A stretch of 64,000 nucleotides of DNA from Aeromonas schubertii (lineage in GTDB: Bacteria; Pseudomonadota; Gammaproteobacteria; Enterobacterales; Aeromonadaceae), in the NCBI RefSeq assembly GCF_000820105.1, contig NZ_CDDB01000106.1:1-64000 (forward strand), read 5' to 3'. Every line of letters begins with the position of its first letter. Positions within the stretch are counted from its first letter, which is position 1. The notes under the pieces were generated by a model. It saw nothing but the letters and a program-made list of their open reading frames with translations, did not search any database and was not told the DNA's origin. Positions 1 through 8,509 of the stretch are shown in pieces. A program made the translations under genes and the position numbers.

Positions 1-8
1 TAAAAACA

Positions 9-36
9 ATGCCAGTCAGTCTTAACTGACTGGCAT
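9..36. terminator. Perfect 12-bp inverted repeat, possible terminator
   Basis: Arms ATGCCAGTCAGT and ACTGACTGGCAT enclose a 4-nt loop. An A-tract precedes the left arm, so on the minus strand the stem is followed by T residues; on the plus strand a T-run only appears about 17 nt later (54-59). It may end the gene left of the window. The gene it serves cannot be seen. Confidence 0.5.
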
Positions 37-96
37 TAGTGGCGACACGGCCCTTTTTTGTTATCCTCTGCGCCCCCCGTTTTGATGGAGGCCAAG

Positions 97-345
97 GTGA
101 ATCGCTTTGCCCTTGCCCGCCGGGAAGCCCTGCTCTGCCTCGGACTGGCCCTGCTCTATTTCGTCGCCTGGTACGCCAGCGCCTACGCCGTGCCCGAAGC
201 CATCGAGCTGTGGGGCATCCCGCTCTGGTTTCTGCTCAGCTGCATCCTGATGCCCCTGCTGTTTATCGCCCTGTGCGCGCTCATGGTCGATCGCCTCTTC
301 GTCGAGGTGGAGCTCAACGACGGGGAGTCCGGTCATGAACCCTGA
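97..345 (+). CDS. yhdT: YhdT family small inner-membrane protein (DUF997)
   Basis: About 82 residues with two hydrophobic membrane segments (roughly residues 10-32 and 42-66) and an acidic C-terminus, matching the YhdT/DUF997 family, whose function is unknown. The GTG start at 97 is preferred over the upstream ATG at 85 because a GGAGG box (87-91) lies 5 nt before it and the protein then begins like E. coli YhdT. The gene overlaps panF by 11 bp, the same yhdT-panF coupling as in enterobacteria, where the pair follows accBC. Confidence 0.85.
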   Translation: MNRFALARREALLCLGLALLYFVAWYASAYAVPEAIELWGIPLWFLLSCILMPLLFIALCALMVDRLFVEVELNDGESGHEP

Positions 346-1792
346 GTTGCTGCTGCCCCTGCTGGTCTATCTGCTGCTGGTGCTGGCGGTGGGCTTCTGG
401 GCCAGTCGCCACCGCAGCGGTGGCAACTTCATGAGCGAGTACTTCATCGGCAACCGCAGCATGGGGGGCCTGGTGCTCGCCATGACCCTGGTGGCCACCT
501 ATACCTCGGCCTCGTCGTTTATCGGGGGGCCGGGTGCCGCCTACAAGGTGGGGCTCGGCTGGGTGCTGCTGGCGATGATCCAGCTGCCCACCGTCTGGCT
601 CACCCTGGGGGTGCTTGGCAAGAAGTTCGCCATCATCGCCCGCCGGGTCAATGCGGTGACCATCAACGACATGCTGTGGGCCCGCTACCACTCCCGCGCC
701 GTGGTGATCGTCGGCTCGCTCACCATCGTCCTCGCCTTTATCGCCACCATGGTGGTGCAGTTTATCGGCGGGGCGCGCCTGCTGGAGACCGCCACCGGCC
801 TCTCCTACCAGCAGGGACTGCTGCTGTTTGCCGGCTGTGTGCTGCTCTATACGGTGATCGGCGGCTTTCGGGCCGTGGTGATGACCGACGCCCTGCAGGG
901 GCTCATCATGGTGATCGGCACCGCCGCCCTGCTCGGGGGCATCCTGGTGGCGGGGGACGGCCTACCCAATCTGGTGCACCGACTGAAGGAGATCGATCCC
1001 AAGCTGGTGAGCCCCTCCGGGGCAGGCGATCTGCTGACCCAGCCCTTCATGCTGAGCTTCTGGGTGCTGGTCTGCCTCGGGGTGATCGGCCTGCCCCACT
1101 CGGCCCTGCGCTGCTTTGGCTATCGGGACAGCAAGGCGCTGCACCGGGGCATCCTCATCGGCACCCTGGTGAGCGCGTTTCTGATGTTCGGCATGCACCT
1201 GGCCGGCGCCCTGGGGCGCGCCATCCTGCCGGGCATGGAGAGCCCCGACAAGATCATGCCCTCGCTGATGATGGAGGTGCTGCCCCCCTGGCTCGCCGGG
1301 GTCTTCCTCGCCGCCCCCATGGCGGCCATCATGTCGACCATCGACTCCCAGCTGATTCAGGCCTCGGCCACCCTGGTCAAGGATCTCTGGGTCAACTATA
1401 TGCGCCCGAGCGAGGAGCGGATGAGGGTCCAGGTGCCGCGCCTCTCCCTGCTGTGCACCCTGATCCTCGGCGCCCTGGTGCTGGTGGCCGCGCTCGAGCC
1501 CCCCGAGATGATCATCTGGCTCAACCTGCTCGCCTTCGGCGGCCTGCAGGCGGTCTTCCTCTGGCCCCTGGTGCTCGGCCTCTACTGGTCACGCGCCAAC
1601 GGCGCCGGGGCGCTTGCCAGCATGCTGACCGGCGCCACCGGCTATGGTCTGCTCACCCAGTTGGCCATCAAGCCCTGGGGGCTGCACCCCATAGTGCCGA
1701 GCCTGCTGCTGGCCCTGGCCGCCTTCCTGGTAGCCACCTGGCTGACCCCGCCGCCGCGGGCGGAGGTGCGGGCGCTGTTCGAGGCATCCTGA
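335..1792 (+). CDS. panF: Sodium/pantothenate symporter PanF
   Basis: Solute:sodium symporter (SSS) family protein of 485 residues, the usual length for PanF, with about 12-13 membrane segments. It imports pantothenate, the precursor of coenzyme A, with Na+. The N-terminal part carries the family pattern of a FMSEYFIGNRSMGG stretch followed by TYTSASSFIGGPGAAY. Its start lies inside yhdT, so translation is probably coupled. The pantothenate-making genes panB and panC lie 7 kb downstream. In E. coli prmA follows panF; here a PTS gene does. Confidence 0.93.
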   Translation: MNPELLLPLLVYLLLVLAVGFWASRHRSGGNFMSEYFIGNRSMGGLVLAMTLVATYTSASSFIGGPGAAYKVGLGWVLLAMIQLPTVWLTLGVLGKKFAIIARRVNAVTINDMLWARYHSRAVVIVGSLTIVLAFIATMVVQFIGGARLLETATGLSYQQGLLLFAGCVLLYTVIGGFRAVVMTDALQGLIMVIGTAALLGGILVAGDGLPNLVHRLKEIDPKLVSPSGAGDLLTQPFMLSFWVLVCLGVIGLPHSALRCFGYRDSKALHRGILIGTLVSAFLMFGMHLAGALGRAILPGMESPDKIMPSLMMEVLPPWLAGVFLAAPMAAIMSTIDSQLIQASATLVKDLWVNYMRPSEERMRVQVPRLSLLCTLILGALVLVAALEPPEMIIWLNLLAFGGLQAVFLWPLVLGLYWSRANGAGALASMLTGATGYGLLTQLAIKPWGLHPIVPSLLLALAAFLVATWLTPPPRAEVRALFEAS

Positions 1793-1871
1793 CACCCGAG
1801 CCGAAAACGCTATCCCCAAATGGGGATGATTAGGGTAAACTGTGCGCCGTATCACATTTCAGATCCTCGGC

Positions 1872-3260
1872 ATGCACCTGACTCGTCCCCTGACCAAGAC
1901 CCTGCAGCGACTCGGCTACGCCCTGATGCTGCCGGTCTCTCTGCTGCCCCTGGCGGCCCTGCTGATCCGCCTCGGTGATCTGCAGCTCCCCGCCTTGAGC
2001 CTCACCGGCCAGGCCCTCTTTAGCCAGATGCCCCTCATCTACGCCATCGCCATCGCCTTTGGTCTGAGCGAGCGGGGCCACGGAGGACAGGCGCTGACCG
2101 GAGCCGTAGGCTATCTGCTGCTCTCCAGCGCCATGGACAGCCTGCTCCCCCATCTGCACGCGGACATGATGTGTGGCCTGCTGGCGGGCCTGACGGTGGC
2201 CCTCTGCTGGCCCTGGGCCATGACGGTGCGGCTCCCCAGGGCCCTGCACCCTCTGCAGGGAGAGCCCCTGGCCATGCTGCTCTCGGCCCTCGCCTGCCTG
2301 CTGCTGGTGCTGCCGCTGGCCGGTCTCTGGCCGGCCTTCGAGCAGGGGGTGGTGCTGCTCGCCCAGCGCCTGCTCGACACACCGCTCGGGGCCTTCTGCT
2401 ACGGGGTGCTCAACCGGTTGCTGATCCCCTTCGGCCTGCATCAGGTGCTGGGTAGCCTGGTCGGGATCGGCACCGGCGATCTGGATGCCCTGGCCCAGGC
2501 CCTGCCTCCCCACTCCGAGTTTGTGGCCGGCCTCTATCCCATCATCATGTTTGGCCTGCCGGGGGCGACCCTGGCCATCTGGCTACACCGGCTGCGCCAG
2601 CGCAAGGAGGCCCAGGGCGGCATGCTGCTGACCCTGGCCCTCACCTCGGCCCTGCTCGGCATCACTGAGCCCATCGAGTTTCTGTTTGCCTTCACGGCAC
2701 CGCGCCTGTTTCTGGCCCACGCCCTGCTCACCGGCCTCTCCCTGGCCCTGTGCAAGATGATCGGCATCGAGGTGGGCAGTTACTTCTCGGCCGGACTGCT
2801 CGATCTGCTGCTGTGCGCCCCGAGCGGGGTAAACGCCTTCTGGCTCATCCCCATCGGCATCCTCTTCTTCGTGATCTACGCCCTCACCTTCTGGCTGCTG
2901 CTGGACGGCGAGAAGCTCAGTCGCCTCACTCCCCTGGGCCACGCCACCGCGGCCTGCGCCCCCTCGGGGGATCCCCAGATGCTGGCGATCCAGTATCTCA
3001 AGGCCCTGGGCGGGCTCGATAACCTGCAAGCCATCAGCGTCTGCCTGACCCGTCTCAGCCTGAGGGTCGAGAGCATGGGGCGGGTGGATCAGAGCCGGCT
3101 CCCCCAGCTCGGCTGCCTCTCCTGGATGATCATCAACGACCATCAGCTGGTGCTGGTGCTGGGCCCCAATGCCGGGCCCGTCGAGTCCCAGATCCGCATG
3201 CTGGCCGAACGACAATCGGTTCCCCTCGGCAACCACCCGGTTCACCCCGCTCAGGAGTAG
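1872..3260 (+). CDS. PTS EIICB sugar permease, glucose/N-acetylglucosamine type
   Basis: Phosphotransferase-system permease with an N-terminal EIIC domain (about residues 1-360; the conserved GITEPIEF signature is visible) and a C-terminal EIIB domain. The EIIB phosphorylation cysteine is present in a CLTRL motif. No EIIA domain is attached, so phosphate should come from a separate EIIA such as Crr. The start at 1872 gives an N-terminus that aligns with NagE/PtsG; a GTG at 1842 with an AGGG box 6 nt upstream is the alternative. The sugar is not known: NagE-, PtsG- and MalX-like proteins share these features. The 3' end overlaps the convergent LysR gene by 10 bp. Confidence 0.8.
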   Translation: MHLTRPLTKTLQRLGYALMLPVSLLPLAALLIRLGDLQLPALSLTGQALFSQMPLIYAIAIAFGLSERGHGGQALTGAVGYLLLSSAMDSLLPHLHADMMCGLLAGLTVALCWPWAMTVRLPRALHPLQGEPLAMLLSALACLLLVLPLAGLWPAFEQGVVLLAQRLLDTPLGAFCYGVLNRLLIPFGLHQVLGSLVGIGTGDLDALAQALPPHSEFVAGLYPIIMFGLPGATLAIWLHRLRQRKEAQGGMLLTLALTSALLGITEPIEFLFAFTAPRLFLAHALLTGLSLALCKMIGIEVGSYFSAGLLDLLLCAPSGVNAFWLIPIGILFFVIYALTFWLLLDGEKLSRLTPLGHATAACAPSGDPQMLAIQYLKALGGLDNLQAISVCLTRLSLRVESMGRVDQSRLPQLGCLSWMIINDHQLVLVLGPNAGPVESQIRMLAERQSVPLGNHPVHPAQE

Positions 3261-4135
3261 GCGGGGGCAAAGGGGAGTCGCTGCTGCACCCACTCCATCA
3301 GGACGATCAGGGCGGGAGCCAGATACTCCCGGCTCGGGTAGACGAAGTAGAAGGGGTTATCGGGGATCGCCAGATCGGGCAACACCCGGCACAACCGCTC
3401 TTCACCCAAGGCGTCGCCACAGAGATGGAGGGGTAGCAGGGCGATGCCGGCCCCCCCCAACGCCATCTGGTGCAAGGCCAGCAGGCTGTTGCTCTGGGTG
3501 CGGGAGGGTGGCGTGAAGGGGCGCTCCCCCAGAGGCCACAGGGGCAGGGAGTGGTGCACCAGGCACTCGTGCTGACTGAGCTCGGCCAGGGTATGGGGCT
3601 CCCCTCGCCGCGCCAGATAGGCGGGTGAGGCCACCAGGTGGCGGGGTACCGCCCCCACCTTGCGACAGATGAGGCTCGAATCCTTGAGGGGCGCCGCCCG
3701 CATCGCCAGATCGAATCCCTCCCCTATCAGATCCCGCTGCTCGTCGGAGAGCACCAGCTCGATGCTGACCCCGGGATAGGCCTGCTGAAACCCGGCCAGC
3801 CAACCACCGAGCAAGAGGATACCGGTCGCCTCCGGCGCCGTGATCCGCAGCCGTCCGCTCGCCGTCTCCTGCAACAGACTCATCTCTCTGGCGGCCTGAC
3901 TCGCCCGCTCCCGTATTGCCCGGCAGTGCTGATAGTAGGCCTCCCCCTGGGGAGTGAGGTGCAGACGCCGGGTGGTACGCTGCAGCAGCCGCACCCCGAG
4001 ATGCGCCTCCAGGCGGGCCAGCTTCTGGCTCACCGAAGACTTGGGCATGCCGAGCAGCTCGGCGGCGGCGGTAAAACTCCCCTGCTCCACCAATACGGCA
4101 AACAGACCCATGAGGTCGAGTGGCTGATTGTTCAT
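3251..4135 (-). CDS. LysR-family transcriptional regulator
   Basis: 294 residues: N-terminal winged helix-turn-helix (about residues 8-65, including GSFTAAAELLGMPKSSVSQ) and a C-terminal substrate-binding domain. It resembles the CrgA/DmlR subgroup. It is divergent from the zinc-free alcohol dehydrogenase-like gene at 4232, the classic arrangement for a LysR protein controlling its neighbour, and the 96-bp gap holds a near-palindrome that could be its operator. The inducer is unknown. The 3' end overlaps the PTS gene. Confidence 0.88.
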   Translation of the reverse strand: MNNQPLDLMGLFAVLVEQGSFTAAAELLGMPKSSVSQKLARLEAHLGVRLLQRTTRRLHLTPQGEAYYQHCRAIRERASQAAREMSLLQETASGRLRITAPEATGILLLGGWLAGFQQAYPGVSIELVLSDEQRDLIGEGFDLAMRAAPLKDSSLICRKVGAVPRHLVASPAYLARRGEPHTLAELSQHECLVHHSLPLWPLGERPFTPPSRTQSNSLLALHQMALGGAGIALLPLHLCGDALGEERLCRVLPDLAIPDNPFYFVYPSREYLAPALIVLMEWVQQRLPFAPAYS

Positions 4136-4156
4136 TTATACGAACACTCTTTCTTA

Positions 4157-4180
4157 ATTACCCATCTTAATCTGGATAAT
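4157..4180. promoter_or_regulatory. Candidate LysR operator
   Basis: ATTACCCA and TGGATAAT form an inverted repeat (one mismatch in 8 bp) with an 8-bp spacer. It sits midway between the divergent LysR gene and the dehydrogenase gene. This is inference from position and symmetry. Confidence 0.4.
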
Positions 4181-4231
4181 AGCAGGCGCTAGAGTGGCGA
4201 CCAATCCTGATACATGCCACGGAGCCAACAC

Positions 4232-5251
4232 ATGAAAGCCATTGCCCTGACCCACTATCTGCCAAGCGATCATCCGGAGTGCTTCCTCGAGGTCGATCTG
4301 CAAGCCCCCGAGCCCGGCCCCCGTGATCTGCTGGTGCGGGTCAATGCCGTCTCGGTCAACCCGGTCGACGTCAAGGTGCGCGCCCCCAAGGCCAAGGTCG
4401 AGCCGGCCCCGCGAGTGCTGGGCTGGGATGCGGTGGGTGAGGTGATCGCCATCGGCAGCGACGTGACCGGCTTCAAGCCCGGCGATCGGGTCTGGTACGC
4501 CGGCGACATCAGCCGCCCCGGCAGCAATGCCGCACTGCAGACCGTGGATGAGCGCCTCGTCGCCCTCGCCCCCCGCAGCCTCAGCGATGTAGAGGCGGCC
4601 GCCCTGCCCCTGACCACCATCACCGCCTGGGAGACCCTGTTCGAGCGTCTGGGCCTCAGTGGCGAGAGCCGGGGCCGCCTGCTCATCATCGGCGGCGCCG
4701 GTGGGGTCGCCTCTATCACCATCCAGCTGGCGCGCCGCCTGCTGCCTAACGTGGAGGTGATCGCCACCGCCTCGCGCCCTGAAAGCCACGACTGGGTCTC
4801 TGGCCTGGGCGCACACAAGGTGGTCAACCATCACAACCTCACCGCCGCACTGGCCGACGAGGGGATCGACCGGGTCGACTATATCTTCTGCACCAACGCG
4901 ACCGAGCAACACTGGCAGAGCATGGCGGATCTCATCGCGCCTCTGGGCCAGATCTGCACCATCGCCGAGTCGGATGAGCCCTGGGATCTCTCCCTGCTCA
5001 AGGCCAAGAGCGTCACCTTCAGCCAGGAGTTCATGTTCACCCGATCCCTGTTCAAGACCGCAGATATGCAGCGCCAGGGGGATCTGCTCGCCGACGTGGC
5101 CCGCATGGTGGACGAGGGCTCGGTGCGCACCACCCTGACACGCGCCCTGGACCGACTCACCCCGGCCACCCTGGCCGAGGCCCATCGCATCGTGGAGGGG
5201 GGCAAGATGATAGGTAAATTGGCCATCGACAGCCGTAACCTGCACAACTAG
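4232..5251 (+). CDS. Zinc-type alcohol dehydrogenase-like / quinone oxidoreductase family protein
   Basis: MDR-superfamily oxidoreductase of 339 residues with a GroES-like N-terminal half and a Rossmann half whose nucleotide-binding loop reads IIGGAGGVASI. The catalytic zinc ligands of true alcohol dehydrogenases are not evident, so it is closer to NAD(P)H:quinone reductases (the TIGR02817-type family). The start at 4232 is chosen because ACGGAG lies 7 nt upstream; the ATG at 4214 lacks a ribosome-binding site. It is divergent from the LysR regulator, which probably controls it. The substrate is unknown. Confidence 0.82.
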   Translation: MKAIALTHYLPSDHPECFLEVDLQAPEPGPRDLLVRVNAVSVNPVDVKVRAPKAKVEPAPRVLGWDAVGEVIAIGSDVTGFKPGDRVWYAGDISRPGSNAALQTVDERLVALAPRSLSDVEAAALPLTTITAWETLFERLGLSGESRGRLLIIGGAGGVASITIQLARRLLPNVEVIATASRPESHDWVSGLGAHKVVNHHNLTAALADEGIDRVDYIFCTNATEQHWQSMADLIAPLGQICTIAESDEPWDLSLLKAKSVTFSQEFMFTRSLFKTADMQRQGDLLADVARMVDEGSVRTTLTRALDRLTPATLAEAHRIVEGGKMIGKLAIDSRNLHN

Positions 5252-5259
5252 GACGCAAA

Positions 5260-5280
5260 GGCGCCCCATCTTGGGGCGCC
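5260..5280 (+). terminator. Hairpin after the dehydrogenase gene
   Basis: GGCGCCCC and GGGGCGCC pair across a 5-nt loop starting 9 nt after the stop codon. There is no T-tract, so it may act as a transcript-stabilising stem or a weak terminator. Confidence 0.5.
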
Positions 5281-5306
5281 AGCAAACACACCCTCACACG
5301 CATATA

Positions 5307-5336
5307 AAAAAAACGGACTGGCCGACCGGCCAGTCC
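5307..5336 (-). terminator. Rho-independent terminator on the minus strand with no annotated gene
   Basis: GGACTGGCC and GGCCAGTCC (9-bp arms, 4-nt loop, 5315-5336) are followed on the minus strand by a run of eight T residues (plus-strand A-run 5306-5313). The nearest upstream genes on both sides are on the plus strand, so this terminator implies a minus-strand transcript between about 5337 and 5600. Confidence 0.7.
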
Positions 5337-5427
5337 AATACCTGAAATGAACACACACATCCTGCGGGCAGGACCCTGAAGGGTTAGCAGCTCCCGTGCC
5401 AATATCGCCATACTCACCTGCCACCGG

Positions 5428-5452
5428 AAAAAATGGCCGCCCGAGGGCAGCC
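5428..5452 (-). terminator. Second minus-strand terminator-like hairpin
   Basis: On the minus strand GGCTGCCC pairs with GGGCGGCC (one G-U pair, 2-nt gap) and is followed by ATTTTTT. With the terminator at 5307-5336 it marks one or two short minus-strand RNAs in a 374-bp gap with no convincing protein gene. A 40-codon open frame starting near 5537 (MARILMWFW...) has no ribosome-binding site and is not called. Confidence 0.55.
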
Positions 5453-5625
5453 AAACCATGACGGAAGGCGAATCGAGTCGCCAAGAGCAAGGGGGAGTGC
5501 CCCCACAGCCCAGAACCACATCAAAATACGTGCCATGACATCGTGACGGCGTCGCCATACACTTGAGTTTTTCTGTCAGGGGCGCAGAATGCTTAGCCCA
5601 ACCGAGCGACTTCTGCCTTGATACC

Positions 5626-6507
5626 ATGACACCAGCCTATGTCGGGCGCTTTGCCCCCTCCCCCTCCGGCCCTCTTCACTTCGGCTCCCTGGTCGCGGCC
5701 CTTGGCAGCTATCTGCAGGCGCGGGCCCGGGGGGGACGCTGGCTGGTGCGCATCGAGGACATAGACCCGCCACGGGAGATGGCGGGCGCGAGCGATCTGA
5801 TCCTGCGCACCCTGGAGCGCTACGGCCTGACCTGGGATGGGGAGGTGATGTTTCAGAGCCGGCGTCATGGGCGTTACGACGAGATCATCGAGCGCCTCTA
5901 CCAGAGCGGCGATCTCTACTGGTGTCGCTGCACCCGGCGCGAGATAGCCGCGGCCGGTGGCCTCTATCCCGGCAGCTGCCGGGAGCTGGGGCTCCATCCG
6001 GCGGGTTGCGCCGCCCGGCTGCGCCAACGCCACCCGGTTTATCACTTCGACGATGCCCTGCAGGGACGCATCGCAGTGGCGCCGGCCCTGGCCGAAGAGG
6101 ATTTCATCGTGCGCCGGCGCGACGGCCTCTATGCCTACAACCTGGCCGTGGTGGTCGATGACATGGACAGCGGCATCACCGAGGTGGTGCGCGGGGCCGA
6201 CTTGCTCGAGCCCACGGTGCGCCAGATAGCCCTCTACCAGCGCCTGGGGGCGACCGTCCCCGCCTGGGTTCATCTGCCGCTGGCGGTGCAGCCCGATGGC
6301 AGCAAGCTCTCCAAGCAGAACCATGCCCGCGCCCTGCCGGAGGACCCCGCCGCCCCCCTGCTGGCGGCCCTGGCCTTTCTCGGTCATCCGGCCCCCGGCG
6401 ATCTGCACGGCGCCCCCCCGGAGCCACTGCTCGAATGGGCCATTGCCCACTGGCAACCGGCACGGGTGCCGCATCAGATCAGCCTGCCCTCGCCGGTAGC
6501 GGGCTAG
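5626..6507 (+). CDS. gluQ: Glutamyl-Q tRNA(Asp) synthetase GluQRS
   Basis: Truncated glutamyl-tRNA synthetase paralogue (293 residues) that attaches glutamate to queuosine in tRNA(Asp). Visible features are the HIGH-type motif in APSPSGPLHFGSL at the N-terminus, the zinc ligands CRC with a later tyrosine and cysteine (YPGSC, around residue 110-125), and a KMSKS-type KLSKQ near residue 225. The anticodon-binding domain is absent, as in the family. The ATG at 5626 gives the family N-terminus; an in-frame TTG at 5563 only adds unrelated residues. In many relatives dksA precedes gluQ; here it does not. pcnB follows on the same strand. Confidence 0.92.
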   Translation: MTPAYVGRFAPSPSGPLHFGSLVAALGSYLQARARGGRWLVRIEDIDPPREMAGASDLILRTLERYGLTWDGEVMFQSRRHGRYDEIIERLYQSGDLYWCRCTRREIAAAGGLYPGSCRELGLHPAGCAARLRQRHPVYHFDDALQGRIAVAPALAEEDFIVRRRDGLYAYNLAVVVDDMDSGITEVVRGADLLEPTVRQIALYQRLGATVPAWVHLPLAVQPDGSKLSKQNHARALPEDPAAPLLAALAFLGHPAPGDLHGAPPEPLLEWAIAHWQPARVPHQISLPSPVAG

Positions 6508-6590
6508 ATGGTTTTTCATTTGGTCGGGCCTGAGCTATCATAGGCCGCTATTTTTTGGCCTCCCGTCAAACAGAGTTATCGAGGTGTACC

Positions 6591-8003
6591 ATTTTTTCCC
6601 AGATCGCAAACTTTTGCCGCAAGGTGCTAGGCAAGGAAGAGGACGGCATGCAGATGGAATCCGAACAGCACGCCCCCGTCATCCATGAACGCCGCATCCT
6701 CTCCCGCGACGAGCATTCCATCTCGCGCAAGGAGATCAGCGAGAATGCGCTCAAGGTGCTCTACCGCCTGAACAAGGCCGGCTACGAGGCCTATCTGGTG
6801 GGGGGTGGTGTCCGTGACCTGCTGCTCGGGAAGACCCCCAAGGACTTCGACATCGCCACCGAGGCAACCCCGGAGCAGATCAAGGCCCTGTTCGGCAACT
6901 GCCGGCTCATCGGCCGTCGCTTCCGCCTGGCGCATATCGTCTTCGGTCGCGACGTGATCGAGGTGGCCACCTTCCGCGGTCACCACCATCAGGTCAACAA
7001 CAGCCGCCACATCTCGGCCCAGAGCGAAGAGGGGATGCTGCTGCGCGACAACGTCTACGGCACCATCGAAGAGGATGCCGAGCGCCGCGACTTCACCGTT
7101 AACGCCCTCTACTACAGCGCCAGAGACTTCACCCTGCACGACTTCGCCGGTGGTCTGGAGGATCTGCAGGCCCGTCGCCTCGAGCTCATCGGTGACCCCG
7201 AGACCCGCTACCGGGAAGACCCGGTACGGATGCTGCGCGCCGTGCGCTTCGCCGCCAAGCTCGACATGCAGATTAGCCCGCGCACCGCGGCCCCGATCCG
7301 CGAGCTGGCCCCCCTGCTGCAAGATATTCCGGCGGCCCGCCTGTTCGAGGAGACCCTCAAGCTGTTCCTGGCCGGTCACGCCCTGGAGACCTATCGCCAG
7401 CTGCGCGACTACAACCTGTTCCAGCAGCTCTTCCCGCAGCTGACCCCGCTGCTGACCCCGAACGGGGACTCGGTCTGCGAGCGCTTCATCGAGTTGGCGC
7501 TGATCGATACCGACAAGCGGGTGCAGGATGACAAGCGCGTCACCCCCGCCTTCCTCTATGCCGCCCTGTTGTGGGGTGCGGTCGAGAGTCGTGCCCGGGT
7601 ACTGGAGAACGAGAGCGGCCTGCCCTGGCACGACGCCTTCATGATGGCGGTCAACGAGGTGCTGGATAGCCAGACCCGGGTCATCGCCGTGCCACGCCGC
7701 TTCACCACCGACATCCGCGACATCTGGGCCCTGCAGACCCGTCTGACCCGCCGTCAGGGACGCCACCCGGAGCGTGCCATGGAGCATCCCAAGTTCCGCG
7801 CCGCCTACGACTTCCTGCTGCTGCGCAACCGGGTCGAGCGGGGCATCGGCGAGCTGGCCAGCTGGTGGGAGCGCTATGTGGAGTCGGCCCCCGAGTCCCG
7901 TCAACAGCTGCAGCGAGATGCCAGCCGTGACGAGCCGCGCGGTGAGAAGAAGCGCAACAACCGTCGGCGCCGTCCGCGCCGCCGCAAGCCGGCCGCCGAG
8001 TAA
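6591..8003 (+). CDS. pcnB: Poly(A) polymerase I, apparent AUU start codon
   Basis: Adds poly(A) tails to RNA 3' ends and so promotes decay. The nucleotidyltransferase head shows [12 protein letters not shown] and the catalytic DFD in [15 protein letters not shown] and [16 protein letters not shown] mark the neck. The C-terminus is an arginine/lysine-rich tail (about residues 445-470). E. coli pcnB begins at AUU, and the sequence here supports the same: ATT at 6591 has GAGG 6 nt upstream and gives a protein starting [12 protein letters not shown], collinear with E. coli [12 protein letters not shown]. Upstream in-frame codons from 6555 have no ribosome-binding site. The stop overlaps the folK start (TAATG). 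Confidence 0.92.
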   Translation: MFSQIANFCRKVLGKEEDGMQMESEQHAPVIHERRILSRDEHSISRKEISENALKVLYRLNKAGYEAYLVGGGVRDLLLGKTPKDFDIATEATPEQIKALFGNCRLIGRRFRLAHIVFGRDVIEVATFRGHHHQVNNSRHISAQSEEGMLLRDNVYGTIEEDAERRDFTVNALYYSARDFTLHDFAGGLEDLQARRLELIGDPETRYREDPVRMLRAVRFAAKLDMQISPRTAAPIRELAPLLQDIPAARLFEETLKLFLAGHALETYRQLRDYNLFQQLFPQLTPLLTPNGDSVCERFIELALIDTDKRVQDDKRVTPAFLYAALLWGAVESRARVLENESGLPWHDAFMMAVNEVLDSQTRVIAVPRRFTTDIRDIWALQTRLTRRQGRHPERAMEHPKFRAAYDFLLLRNRVERGIGELASWWERYVESAPESRQQLQRDASRDEPRGEKKRNNRRRRPRRRKPAAE

Positions 8004-8500
8004 TGACCCTCGCCTTCGTCGCCATCGGCTCCAACCTGGACGCCCCCCTCGAGCAGGCGCAGCGCGCCGTCGATGCCCTGCGCGGGGTGCCACAGAGCCG
8101 ACTGGTGCTGGCGTCATCTTTCTATGCCAGCCGCCCCATGGGGCCCCGGGATCAACCCGACTACGTCAACGCCGTGGTCGGTCTGGAGACTGACCTCGCC
8201 CCCCTGGCGCTGCTGGATGCATTGCAACGTATCGAACTGGAACAGGGACGTGTTCGCAAGGAAGAGCGCTGGGGACCTCGCACCCTGGATCTCGATCTGC
8301 TGCTCTATGGTGACGCCACCCTGGAGCACGAGCGTCTCACCGTGCCCCACTACGGCATGAAGGTGCGGGAGTTTGTGCTACTCCCCCTGCACGAGATCGC
8401 CCCTCACCTGCACCTGCCCTGTGGCTCGCCCCTGTCCGACCTGGTTGCCCAGTGCCCGCGTAACGGCCTGATGGCCGTGGCGCCGGCCCCTGCCGTGTAG
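8003..8500 (+). CDS. folK: 6-hydroxymethyl-7,8-dihydropterin pyrophosphokinase
   Basis: HPPK of the folate pathway (165 residues): transfers pyrophosphate from ATP to hydroxymethyl-dihydropterin in the cytoplasm. The family signature RWGPRTLDLDLLLYG is complete, with the Mg-binding aspartates, and the N-terminus has the FVAIGSNL strand. The ATG overlaps the pcnB stop codon, giving translational coupling, and panB follows after 9 bp, so pcnB-folk-panB-panC is probably one transcript. Confidence 0.94.
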   Translation: MTLAFVAIGSNLDAPLEQAQRAVDALRGVPQSRLVLASSFYASRPMGPRDQPDYVNAVVGLETDLAPLALLDALQRIELEQGRVRKEERWGPRTLDLDLLLYGDATLEHERLTVPHYGMKVREFVLLPLHEIAPHLHLPCGSPLSDLVAQCPRNGLMAVAPAPAV

Positions 8501-8509
8501 GAGCCTTTA

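Noticed and set aside
1812-1827. ATCCCC/GGGGAT stem after panF as a terminator
   Set aside because: Only 6-bp arms with a 4-nt loop and no T-run; it may equally be part of the PTS gene leader, so it was not called.
4154-5269. 371-codon minus-strand frame over the dehydrogenase gene
   Set aside because: Antisense shadow; the plus-strand protein has clear Rossmann and GroES motifs.
5248-5490. 80-residue minus-strand frame near gluQ
   Set aside because: It reads through a strong terminator and starts without a ribosome-binding site, so a small RNA is the better explanation.
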